Assembly (NCBI GenBank): GCA_003313425.1
Contig: NHZP01000011.1
Span: 744,001 to 808,000 of the forward strand
Reading direction: 5' to 3'
Length of the DNA: 64,000 nucleotides
DNA from: Pseudopyrenochaeta lycopersici
Taxonomy: Eukaryota; Ascomycota; Dothideomycetes; Pleosporales; Pseudopyrenochaetaceae
A program made the position numbers and the translations under genes. The notes below the pieces were generated by a model. The model was not told where the DNA came from, ran no database searches, and saw only the letters and a list, made by a program, of their open reading frames with translations. Shown here one piece after another: positions 34,025 to 42,836 of this stretch (its first letter is position 1; each line of letters begins with the position of its first letter).

Positions 34025-35336
34025 TCATTCCGCCGCAGATGCTGGCTCTGTACTTTCCCTGCCCTTCCCATTTTCTCCCTTGCCCAGGCTGAGCTTGATC
34101 TTCTTCTTCTGGGGCGCGCCTTCACCCACCTCATCCGCATCCCTTTCTCTCTTCCCATCACTGCGCTCGCTCATCTCGCTCTGCCTCCTCTCTAGGTCGG
34201 GTTTACCACTCGACTTCAGCTTGACCTTTAGGGGGCCATTCAAACTAGTTCTGTCACGGTCCGCTTTCTTGACATACGAGCTCTTCTTTTTTATCTTCTT
34301 GCGTTCGGGTGTGTCATTGTCAAGGCCAAGCTCATCATCATCATCGGCGGCAGTGAGCTTTTTCACAGGAGATATACCCTTTGATTTGCTCTTCGCCATT
34401 GAGACCGACGTGGTATCTTGCGAGCCGGGTGCCGGCGTGCCCATTCTGCTTCCTAGTGGCGTATTACCGAGGCCCGAGCCAGAGCCATTTTGACCTGCAA
34501 TTTTGGCCATTGCATTGCGTGAGCTCTGTCTACCACTGATGCCCAAACATTTCTCCAGATGTTGTGCAAAGCGCGTTATGAGCAAGCTGCGCTTACAATT
34601 TGGACACGTGTGCCACGGAATATAGCTTGCTGGTTTCCCGCCAGTGTTCAGTTTGATCTCCTTGGTATCGCCGGCAGCCATATCTGTATCTTGCGAACCT
34701 GGTGTGCCTACGCTTTCTTTCTCGGCGTTCTTTTGTTGCTGCTTGATGAGCTCGCGCTCTTTCTTGCTCTTAGCCATGTCTGTCGGGAACGGGTTGCCGT
34801 AGACGTCATGCCCTGACCTTTGCACCCAAGGATACAGCATGCAGTACTCCTTAGTCAGGTCTGGGTTCTGCATCCCTTTGCCCATGATGGGGTGCATCAG
34901 CCGGGGCAGCTTGCAGTGCGGACATATTATCTCGGGCGTTGTCTTGAGGGGGTTGCCCTTCAGGAAGACACGACCGTTCTCGTACTTGGCTGCCGATGTC
35001 TCAGCAATTGGTATGGTTGAGCCGTTTGTATTCTGTTTTTGCGACTGCGGCTCGAGGCTCGAAAGGGCGATGGACTCGGCTTGGGTGGCAGCAGACTGCA
35101 TGCGCAGTAGCTTTTCGGATCGATGGCATGACAGCGCGGTGCTGAAGACGATGTTGCTCAAAAGGTCTTCGAGGATGTCCCTTGTCTACACATATCCCTA
35201 TAGTTTAGCAATGGCAACTTTCAGGCTCGGGGGCGGGTCGCTGTCAGCCTACCAGTTCTGCCAGAATGTCCCGGGATAAATCAACGGCAGACACGACGCC
35301 TTCGCCCTGGTCGTCTGCCGGCCGGTCCTCAGACAT
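34025..35336 (-). CDS. sgf11: SAGA complex deubiquitination module subunit Sgf11
   Basis: Two exons (35253-35336 and 34025-35185) encode 414 residues. The N-terminal helix, which tethers Sgf11 to the Ubp8 module in other species, is formed across the splice as SRDILAEL then TRDILEDLLSNIVFS. A first Cys cluster reads IICPHCKLPRLMHP with a later EYCMLYP. The Sgf11 zinc finger is CPNCKRSLLITRFAQHLEKC, with ligands Cys222, Cys225, His237 and Cys241, followed by GISGRQSSRNAMAKI. The C-terminal third is Lys/Asp-rich and probably disordered. Sgf11 helps remove ubiquitin from histone H2B. Fungal Sgf11 proteins of this class are much longer than yeast Sgf11. pop1 lies 292 bp upstream on the same strand. 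Confidence 0.88.
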
Positions 35337-35628
35337 GCTGCTGACCCTCCACGATGGCGTTCAGGGCTGGAGAGACGGGTGTTGGCACTGCACATGTGCT
35401 GAGACGTTAGCGTAATTTCGGGAGATATCGATAGCATCCCTGCTCGGGGCCGTTTCGCGCCACGCATCTCCCCTGCGAGGCTGACAAACCTACCCCACAA
35501 ACACCAATACCACAGTGTTGTTTCCACCGTTCAGTGCGGGGCTTGGACTTCTCAAATCGCTGTACATGTGTGATAGATGAAAGGTATTGAATTCATCCGG
35601 GTTTGGGGCATCTCGATACAATAGATTA

Positions 35629-38178
35629 TCAAACTAGTTCCCATGTGGCCAATCTACCGATAGTGCTGCCAGCCTGTCTAATAATGCACATACGATCCTC
35701 TTTCGGAACGCTGGTCCCTCCAGTACTCGCGCCGACAATCCTGTGCAGAGCCAAATTGGCCACAGCGGTTGGCATACCTTCGGCAAGGTTGTAGTTGCCC
35801 GTTGTCACAAAGCCGACAAGATCTTTCTCGTCAGGAACAATGGGATAATCCTCTTCTCCCGCTTTAGCTGGACCATCGTTGAGCTTCGGCGGCTCCAGCA
35901 AATCCCTTGCAAGCTGTCTGCGCTGAATGTGCTCTTGCGCATTGCTAGAGGGCCGTTTGGGTTGCTTCGTTGACGTACGCGTTGACCCAGGGACTGGTAG
36001 CAGAGACAGCCATTTGCTCCGTAGTCCCGAGTTGTTTGTTGGAAGCCGATAAACCCGGGCACAATCAGTAGGAGTACCGCGCTGAATCATGCGAATCTTG
36101 ACCGTACACAGATATGGTGGTCTGGTAAAATCGATAGGAGTACCAGTTCCTTCAATTAGACCGGCTGCAGGGCTGGACGAAAGTTGTTGGAATGAGCGGG
36201 ACATATCAGTATCTCCTTGAGCTTTTGTTGCCGCCTGGTCTGATGCTGGCAGCAGACGCTTCCAATCATTGGACCAAGGGTCACCAATCTCACCCTTCCT
36301 GCCACCACCAAGGTCAATAGTGGACCATTCAATTCTTTTCCCCTTCGGACGCTTTGTCCACTCATGCTCTCTCACTGCTCGTTCTCGTAGCTCCCACCCC
36401 CAGCCTGCATCGGTACCAGGGTGATCGTATGGAAAATGTGGTATTGATCGCTCGAAGGTTACCTGACGCCTCTCTTTTAGTCCACCAAATCTTGGGTTAC
36501 TGCCTGTTGAAACGGGATAGCGCATGATTCCGCGCCATACTGGTAGAACGCATTTCCAAGGCATCATTATTGTCCAGGACTTGGTTTCTCGCGAGATGTA
36601 CATGAGCACTGGGATCTGTGGATCGGTCGATCGAGCCTCGGGGTGATCGCCTAATGTACATGCACTTTTACGGCGGTTGATGGATTTCTGAGATGGCATA
36701 CATCGCGCAGCGGTCAGTCTCGCATTAGTGTCGAAAATTGATGGCGCACTCTGTGTGCTGTCAATTGGCCAGGTTGCAAGTGTTTCAGTCAAAGACTCCA
36801 AGGTGTGCTCGTCTTGCAATAGTGGGGAAGTTGCTGGAGGGTCGCGAAACCGTGGGTCTGAGATGTTGAACGCCAGTAATGCACCTGCTGGCAACGAAGC
36901 CACATCAGTGATGGAGGCAAGTGTGGGCCAAACGGACTGTGGAGAGTCAGAAGGGCTCTCTGTGGCAACCGGAGACAGGATAGAGCAAAGGGTTTCCGCA
37001 GTAGCAGGCCCCGTAATCTCGATAGATCCAATGTCAAAACGAAAGTCCTGAACGGTCACAGCTGGCTTCTGGACTTTCGCAATCCTGACCACCTCGTTCC
37101 AGAGTTGCAGAAACGCAGCGGGGTGCACTCGAATGAAAACTTTTCTCTTGTTACTGCCAACTTCTGGTACACACCAGATGACAGTAACTCGAGCAATCTT
37201 CACGAACGGGTTTGCTTCCCTTTTGCAGATCCATCCTTCCCAAGCCCTTGTGCCGTGTCTCCATTTCTTAGCCCTTCCCCTCTCCTGCCATGGGTCCTCT
37301 ATGCCCTCCACAGCAAAGTGCAGTCCCCTCAGCACTCCTGCAACGCTAGCTTCAGGACCCGCCAGACTGATTGTAGACATATAGCTCATATCCCACGCGA
37401 CAGCTCCACGGTCGGTCGCTGCTCGATGGGTCAGACGGTACGCCTTGAGGCCTGGCTGCAGTGGGAGTGCAAATCTCCAGAGAGGTTCTTTTGGATCGGC
37501 CATACGTGCACGCTTTGAGTGCCATACATGTGTCGGTAACCATGTCTTGTCTCGCTGTCGTCGGCGGAATCGCGATGGAGGGGTGGCTGGAGTGGCCAAC
37601 GCTGGAAATTTGCGTTTGCTCTTCTGTTGTGCGGCAGGCGCCATGACTTTCTCTGTGCGGTCCTCCATGTGTGCATCTCCATCCTCATCCTTCCCACGAA
37701 CAGCATGGTCCTTGCTGTTTTCTTTCCTCCTCTTTGCTCTTGCCTCCCAATCTTTCCTGCTCTTCTCCCTGCCCTCCTTCCTCAGAAACTTCTTCTTTCC
37801 TTTCCCAATACCACTCCCGCTCGTCCCCCTACTTATTGGCGTGTTGTCCTCCTTCGCCTCCTGGCGTGCCCTGGCTCTAAGTCTCTTTGGTACGCGTTGT
37901 GGGTTATGACTTGCTGTTCTCCTCCTCAATTCTCTAGGAACATCCTGGAAAGCTCGTCGCGCCAATCCCTTCTTTGCCGCCCCCATGGCATGTTCCAGTG
38001 CCTTGATCTCATTCTCGTGCGACTTGAGGAAGTTCTTGACATTGACCTCGCCATTGGGGTACGCGGTTTTGGTTGGTGTTGCGGCGATGTGGTGTTGCGG
38101 CCTTTGCGCAAAGCGTGGTCGTTTTGCGATTGGGGCCGAGTCTGAGGCTTGCTTCCTCTTCTTCGAACTGTCTGCCAT
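35629..38178 (-). CDS. pop1: RNase P/RNase MRP protein subunit Pop1
   Basis: A single uninterrupted frame encodes 849 residues. The N-terminal POP1 region reads NVKNFLKSHENEIKALEHAM, then FQDVPRELRRRTASHNPQRV and RDKTWLPTHVWHSKRARM. The POPLD-type domain follows, with MPWKCVLPVWRGIMRYPVST and HFPYDHPGTDAGWGWELRE. The basic Lys/Arg-rich segment near residues 100-190 is typical. Pop1 is the largest protein of nuclear RNase P and RNase MRP and holds the RNA in place for tRNA 5' maturation and rRNA processing. Having no intron is unusual among its neighbours but leaves the frame unambiguous. It faces the J-like gene head to head across 476 bp. Confidence 0.95.
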   Translation of the reverse strand: MADSSKKRKQASDSAPIAKRPRFAQRPQHHIAATPTKTAYPNGEVNVKNFLKSHENEIKALEHAMGAAKKGLARRAFQDVPRELRRRTASHNPQRVPKRLRARARQEAKEDNTPISRGTSGSGIGKGKKKFLRKEGREKSRKDWEARAKRRKENSKDHAVRGKDEDGDAHMEDRTEKVMAPAAQQKSKRKFPALATPATPPSRFRRRQRDKTWLPTHVWHSKRARMADPKEPLWRFALPLQPGLKAYRLTHRAATDRGAVAWDMSYMSTISLAGPEASVAGVLRGLHFAVEGIEDPWQERGRAKKWRHGTRAWEGWICKREANPFVKIARVTVIWCVPEVGSNKRKVFIRVHPAAFLQLWNEVVRIAKVQKPAVTVQDFRFDIGSIEITGPATAETLCSILSPVATESPSDSPQSVWPTLASITDVASLPAGALLAFNISDPRFRDPPATSPLLQDEHTLESLTETLATWPIDSTQSAPSIFDTNARLTAARCMPSQKSINRRKSACTLGDHPEARSTDPQIPVLMYISRETKSWTIMMPWKCVLPVWRGIMRYPVSTGSNPRFGGLKERRQVTFERSIPHFPYDHPGTDAGWGWELRERAVREHEWTKRPKGKRIEWSTIDLGGGRKGEIGDPWSNDWKRLLPASDQAATKAQGDTDMSRSFQQLSSSPAAGLIEGTGTPIDFTRPPYLCTVKIRMIQRGTPTDCARVYRLPTNNSGLRSKWLSLLPVPGSTRTSTKQPKRPSSNAQEHIQRRQLARDLLEPPKLNDGPAKAGEEDYPIVPDEKDLVGFVTTGNYNLAEGMPTAVANLALHRIVGASTGGTSVPKEDRMCIIRQAGSTIGRLATWELV

Positions 38179-38654
38179 CCCTCTCCAATGACGTGAATTT
38201 TGGTGGGTGGAATGACGGCAGCCAACGGTTCCAGAAATCTTGAGCTTTAGCGAGACAGTTGCACCCTAGTGCATTCGCGTCGGCACGTGCACGAGGAAAG
38301 TCTCCGCAGCGCTGGAAGCCTACCAATGAATCGCCACGCAGCAGACAAGCACTATGCTATTTGTTTCAGATGTGAAGCCCCCGCGGCCCTTCGTGATTGA
38401 ATAGTGTGTGCCAGCAATAAACATTTCGCATCCCGCGAGCTGGTCCCACTTTATTTCCCCCCTGCTTATTACAGCGTTCCCCTGCATTTGCGCTGCGCCC
38501 CCGGGACCTGGTCTAAGACATGTTGCTCCCTCAATGTTTTCCCACACCTTGCTCACACAAACAACAGCATTCTCCTTTGTCACAACCTTAGCAACCAGCC
38601 ACATTCTTACCGCTTTGTCTCGTGTAACCATTGCTTCGCCTCACAAGATCCATC
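38179..38654. promoter_or_regulatory. Shared divergent promoter, pop1 / J-like gene
   Basis: These 476 bp separate two outward-facing start codons and must contain the promoters of both genes. Short frames inside it (38404-38691) overlap the J-like start and are not supported. Confidence 0.5.
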
Positions 38655-39449
38655 ATGCTCTCTTATTCTTCACTTCCCGACCCGCACATGAATGCATACA
38701 ACATCAGCCCTCTGCGACCGAGAAGACGTGTTGATCACGAACGGCACGGCTCCGAAACCATTCAGCGACCACGGCCCATTAGTATCGCAAGCCCTCCGAT
38801 GATGCAGCATACCAAAAGAGCATCGATATATGTCTCCGACGCATCCATCATCCTCGCACACAGAACGCCTCTGGTCTCGCCATTATCGCCGCACGATACG
38901 CTGTTATCGCCGAGCAGTGAAGGGGCCTCAGATTTTGTCGACCACTACGCCATACTGGAACTTGGCCCGCAAGCATCAGACGACAACATTACTTCTGCCT
39001 TCCGCCGCCTAAGGGGAGTCTATTTCCAGAGTGACGCGACCAAGTACAAAGCCTTGACAGCTGCTTTCGATGTGCTGAGAGACCCTGAAGCGCGCCAAGC
39101 CTACGACTTAAATTACTGTGCACGTGCTTCCGCGCCATCCTCCCTCTTCAGTATAGGAGAAGTCATGGAGCAATCAAAGCATGAGCGGAAAGACAGTGCC
39201 ATGGGTGACGACGCTGCGCCTATGGACACCTTGGAGGAGGAAGAGGACATTGAAGCCATGCGAAGTCTGGATCCTAATTGGGCACTGAAGCGTCATCATA
39301 GACTCTACGAACCGCTCATGGGGACGATGCCCTACCAGTCTTACGTGCCAATCCTCAGCGCATACGACGGGAGAAGAAGTCACCCACTGCTCAAGTGTAG
39401 CAGACCGTCGTATGTGGGTCGAATGGCAGGGAATGCGAGGCCAATCTGA
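38655..39449 (+). CDS. J-like domain protein lacking the HPD motif
   Basis: A single exon encodes 264 residues. Residues about 96-155 resemble a DnaJ domain: DHYAILELGPQASDDNITSA, FRRLRGVYFQ, then KYKALTAAFDVLRDPEARQA and YDLNY. In a true J domain, helices II and III are joined by a loop with His-Pro-Asp, which triggers Hsp70 ATP hydrolysis. Here that loop is replaced by FQSDAT, with no HPD. The protein is therefore a J-like protein, probably unable to activate Hsp70. The N-terminal 95 residues are Ser/Pro/Arg-rich. The C-terminal part is acidic (DTLEEEEDIEAMRS), then ends in a basic region. I know no function. The start at 38655 is the first ATG of the frame. Confidence 0.8.
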   Translation: MLSYSSLPDPHMNAYNISPLRPRRRVDHERHGSETIQRPRPISIASPPMMQHTKRASIYVSDASIILAHRTPLVSPLSPHDTLLSPSSEGASDFVDHYAILELGPQASDDNITSAFRRLRGVYFQSDATKYKALTAAFDVLRDPEARQAYDLNYCARASAPSSLFSIGEVMEQSKHERKDSAMGDDAAPMDTLEEEEDIEAMRSLDPNWALKRHHRLYEPLMGTMPYQSYVPILSAYDGRRSHPLLKCSRPSYVGRMAGNARPI

Positions 39450-40193
39450 AGACAGTGAACGCTCGTATCCGTCATTAATAGTCATTTCCTATCTAGGATC
39501 CTTTACGATGTCTACGAATCTGTAAAATTGCCATGTATTCAGCGAAGCCTTTGAAGCGCGGTGTTGTGGATTCAAATTAGCAGTTCTGTCATTAGCGACG
39601 GCAGACCAACTTTCATAAACGCATAACTGATAGTGGAGTGTCTCCATAGATTCTCAAATTAAGCCGAGGGAATTGCACAGGATGCTTCTCTAACGCTGGT
39701 CTGTTCGCGTTGGAACGTGCTTCGTTATGCTTTCCTTTATGATTATGCTAGCAAGCACAACTTCACCCTGTCACTGTATTTATTTGCAGCTTTACTGCTA
39801 AAATAAGTTGACTTTTGACTGCCACCGTATCTCATGATCTTTTCTCACGAAATGCACAAATGCACTACAGCACTTGAAATGGCTACTTCCACATGATTGA
39901 GACTGTTCTTGCATCCCAAACCCAGCAATTAACGAGCAGTTCATACCGCATGTCGAAATGGCCTTGAAACAAACATAACGAAATAAGGAGCCAAAAGAAT
40001 AGGAACGGATGAGCTGAGTACTGATATCACGAAGCCTTGAACGGTTAATGCGGCAACGTACATGAACCAGAGCTGCATTGCTGATATTGGTCGCTATGAT
40101 ACAGGTGCTCTAAACTGCGCATGCCAGACTCTGATTCACCCCCCTCTCGCCATAAGAAATCATTGCATGCTGAGCTACGCCATGACGAGCTAT
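39450..40193. other. Convergent intergenic region
   Basis: This is 3' flank of the J-like gene and of cox12, which end facing each other. No gene is supported; frames are short and AT content is raised. Confidence 0.5.
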
Positions 40194-40789
40194 TTACTGG
40201 TCGAGCTTGACAGGGAAGTTGCCCGCCTCTATTAGGATTATTAGCGCTTGTTATATACGTATTCTGCCCCCGTGGCAATAACAAAAAGGATAATGAGCAT
40301 TCACGAAAAGCATTGATGATTACTTACCACGTTGGTCGTCCCATCGCGATGTCCAGCCACTTGGGCAAAGAGACTTGTAGGCCAGCAGGAACTACATGCC
40401 GTCAGTATACATTCCGATTAAACCACGCATCTAGGGGAGTTGCGCACCTGACGGCAGGGAGCGAACTCCTCGCCCTTGGCAAGGATGCACTTGTGGTAAT
40501 CGACATAGTTCTGCCAGCAGTGCTTGGTCTGGTTCTGGTTGGGGAAGCGGGCGTCGAAGCCTAGAGGGCGCCGAAGCTGGTCAGCACCTAATGTCGCATA
40601 TTCGAAGCTCAATTGCTGTATATCGCAAGTATCGCAGGAAGCTCTAGGAGCTCTGGGGCGGCGTACCAGCTGTGGGGTGAGAGGTTAGCTTCTGGTTTCG
40701 ACTCTTAGCGGCAGGCGCGGGAAAAGCTCACCAGTCACGAACTTGAAGGGCTTCGTTACGAGCTCATCGCCGTTCTCGTTGTCAGACAT
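40194..40789 (-). CDS. cox12: Cytochrome c oxidase subunit VIb (Cox12)
   Basis: Five exons (40732-40789, 40667-40669, 40448-40560, 40328-40391, 40194-40228) encode 90 residues. The twin Cx9C arrangement of this intermembrane-space subunit is complete: [11 protein letters not shown], then FAPC followed by LCPSGW. The N-terminus [11 protein letters not shown] and the core [17 protein letters not shown] are diagnostic. Cox12 sits at the dimer interface of complex IV and is imported by the Mia40 pathway. Exon 2 is only three bases (CTG on the coding strand), flanked by two complete introns of 62 and 106 nt. Including it gives FVTAGFDARFP, the usual family length; skipping it gives FVTGFDARFP, also in frame. 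The MLRQ-family gene is its head-to-head partner. Confidence 0.92.
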
Positions 40790-41051
40790 GATTGCGGTGG
40801 TTTGTCGGGTGTATAGAGGGGTGATGCGGCGGCAATGGCAGGTGCTGGGTCGAAGTGGTGACGGAAGCGAAGTCGTGAGGTTGCGATGGTCTGACCCGAG
40901 AAGCGCTTTGTCCACCACATAATTCGCTCGGCGTTTTCCGGGCAAGCAAGCTCCGCGAGCTTCAACCAGCGTTCCTGTGACGAAACCCCAATTACCCAGC
41001 ACCGCGACACCAGCTCCCCGCTATTCAATCACAAATCTCCACTCAATCACA
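40790..41051. promoter_or_regulatory. Shared divergent promoter, cox12 / MLRQ-family gene
   Basis: Only 262 bp separate two outward-facing start codons of genes that both probably encode complex IV components. A CCAAT box (40988-40992) lies 60 bp before the plus-strand start. A repeated CAATCAC occurs in the last 35 bp. Both are visible in sequence; binding of the HAP complex is an inference. Confidence 0.55.
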
Positions 41052-41566
41052 ATGTTTAAAATCACGAGGGCCATGGCTATGCAGCCGACTCGCGCGATGA
41101 TGATGCGCCAAAGCCCGCAGTTGTTCATGAGGCAGACCTTGAGGATGCGCACTCCTGTCCCGGTACGTCTCTCTGCATCCCGACAAAGCCCAGAAAGGCA
41201 TGCTGACTTGGAGACTAGAAAGAGGAGCAGGGCGGTAAGCCAATTGACTAGTCAGACGTGCACAAGAAGGCTAGTATTAATGATATACAGCTCATACTGT
41301 CTCCCAGCGCCTGCGCCAGCTCAAGAACATTCCCACTGAGATTTGGCCCGTCAGTACGTGATATCAGCCTCCTAAAATTTTCAAGCATTGATGCTAACAT
41401 GTTCCGTAGTTTTGGTCGTCGCGTAAGTTCCCCTTCGCAAATGTGGGGTCTGCATCTAGTGGTCTGATACATGTACAGCGTCGCCGTTGGAGCTGCCTTC
41501 TTCTCGCTCGGCCGAAAACTCGTCGTCGACAGGACTCTCCGCTTGAAGCGACAAGGAAAGGAATAA
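41052..41566 (+). CDS. NDUFA4/MLRQ (B12D-type) family subunit, likely complex IV-associated
   Basis: Five exons (41052-41162, 41219-41234, 41291-41353, 41410-41422, 41479-41566) encode 96 residues. The N-terminal 40 residues are rich in Met, Arg, Gln and Thr with no acidic residues, as in a mitochondrial presequence. The mature part reads QRLRQLKNIPTEIWPVILVV, forming one membrane span, then GAAFFSLGRKLVVDRTLRLK, the signature of the MLRQ/B12D family. Human NDUFA4 was first assigned to complex I and later shown to belong to complex IV; I infer the same here. Exons 2 and 4 are only 16 and 13 nt. Every junction has GT-AG borders, and the total length is an exact multiple of three. Confidence 0.82.
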
Positions 41567-41994
41567 GCATTTGGAACCAAATAAGAATGCAGAAAATCCG
41601 CAAAGTTTGTAGTGGGCTGAGGAGCCATGTGTATAGGTACATCATGTGGGACAAAATCCCTGTCAAGTTCAGAATCAAGCATCAAGTTTCCTATGTACTA
41701 TGCATCATGATATCTCTCGATTCGCTGTGAAAGTGTATACATATGCCAGATTTAGCGAAGTCATTAAAAAGGCCTCCGAAAGATCAAATACGAAATCCTA
41801 TGGCACCCCAAATCATCAACATGGGATATGGGAAACGCTCAACGACTACTGTTGCATGCACCCAAAGAGATAAACCCTAATCTGCTTGTTCACAGACGTA
41901 CATGTGGTATCAAACTTGTCGTCAACCTTTTCTGCACCTGAACGCCCAACTCCAACGTGACCGTTCGAAACCGACAAACCAAAGAAGGAAAGCC

Positions 41995-42513
41995 TCACAC
42001 TGGTTTCGGACCAGCCTCATCAAGTCCTTCCAGGCCTTGCATGGGATCAACAGGCCCGTTGGACTTCTCTGGTACATCCTCAGTGGCTTGACGATCCTCC
42101 TCGCTCACGGCGTGCTTCGCCAGCCAACCCTCCTGCCACCAGTCAGTAGCCAATTCGAAAGCGTTTACTTAATAACAACATACCTGTTCCCAAATCGCTG
42201 TCTTGCTCCCCAGCCCCTCATTGGCATCTTTCTGCGGCTTAGCCGCTGCGACCTTGATGACAGACCCGTACAGTTCGCTCCGGTCCATATTGTCGATGGC
42301 ATCTATCGCGTCCGATGCGGCTTCAAACTCGACATAACCAAACCCTCGATGCTGCTCGTTCGTGTTTGGCAAGTCTGGTTTTGGCAGGTTCACTTCGACA
42401 ATGTCGCCGAAAGGCAGGAAAGCATGGAACAGAGTTTGCTGCGTGACCGCTTGGTCGAGACCACCAACAAATATTGTGGATTTTAGGCGAGATGTGTCTG
42501 ATAGGTTTGACAT
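41995..42513 (-). CDS. RRM protein related to the RRM of spliceosomal cyclophilin PPIE/Cyp33
   Basis: Two exons (42184-42513 and 41995-42132) encode 155 residues. One RNA-recognition motif spans about residues 11-95, with RNP2 as TIFVGGL and RNP1 as RGFGYVEF. The extension KVAAAKPQKDANEGLGSKTA then IWEQEGWLAKHAVSEED and the tail DPMQGLEGLDEAGPKPV are typical of a fungal family whose RRM is closest to the N-terminal RRM of human PPIE. PPIE is a catalytic-step spliceosome component that also carries a cyclophilin domain, which is absent here. I infer a role in pre-mRNA splicing. The gene shares a 323-bp divergent promoter with sec31. Confidence 0.82.
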
Positions 42514-42836
42514 TTTCGCAGAATGTGAGCTTGCAGAATCACGGATCTTAGTTTGATGGGAGATTTGGTGTTGGGCGAGAATTCGATATCACGTGGGGTA
42601 GCGGGACCCACTTTGGCCGCGCCCGCGATGACCAGGGAAGGACAGGTGGATGTTGATGGTGAAGCACTTCGCTGCCTTACTTTCAAGTTCGGCTATTGAC
42701 ACATCGCGGACACCGAATCCTCCACGTATACCTCCGCTTGAGCCCTTCAAGACCCTTTCTCTCAGTTATCCTCACTTTTGATCTTGTTATTGTACACAAT
42801 TCGCTAATCTGACACCTGGTGCGATCGCCGCCCACT
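42514..42836. promoter_or_regulatory. Shared divergent promoter, RRM gene / sec31
   Basis: These 323 bp lie between two outward-facing starts and must hold both promoters. No clear TATA box is visible. Confidence 0.5.
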
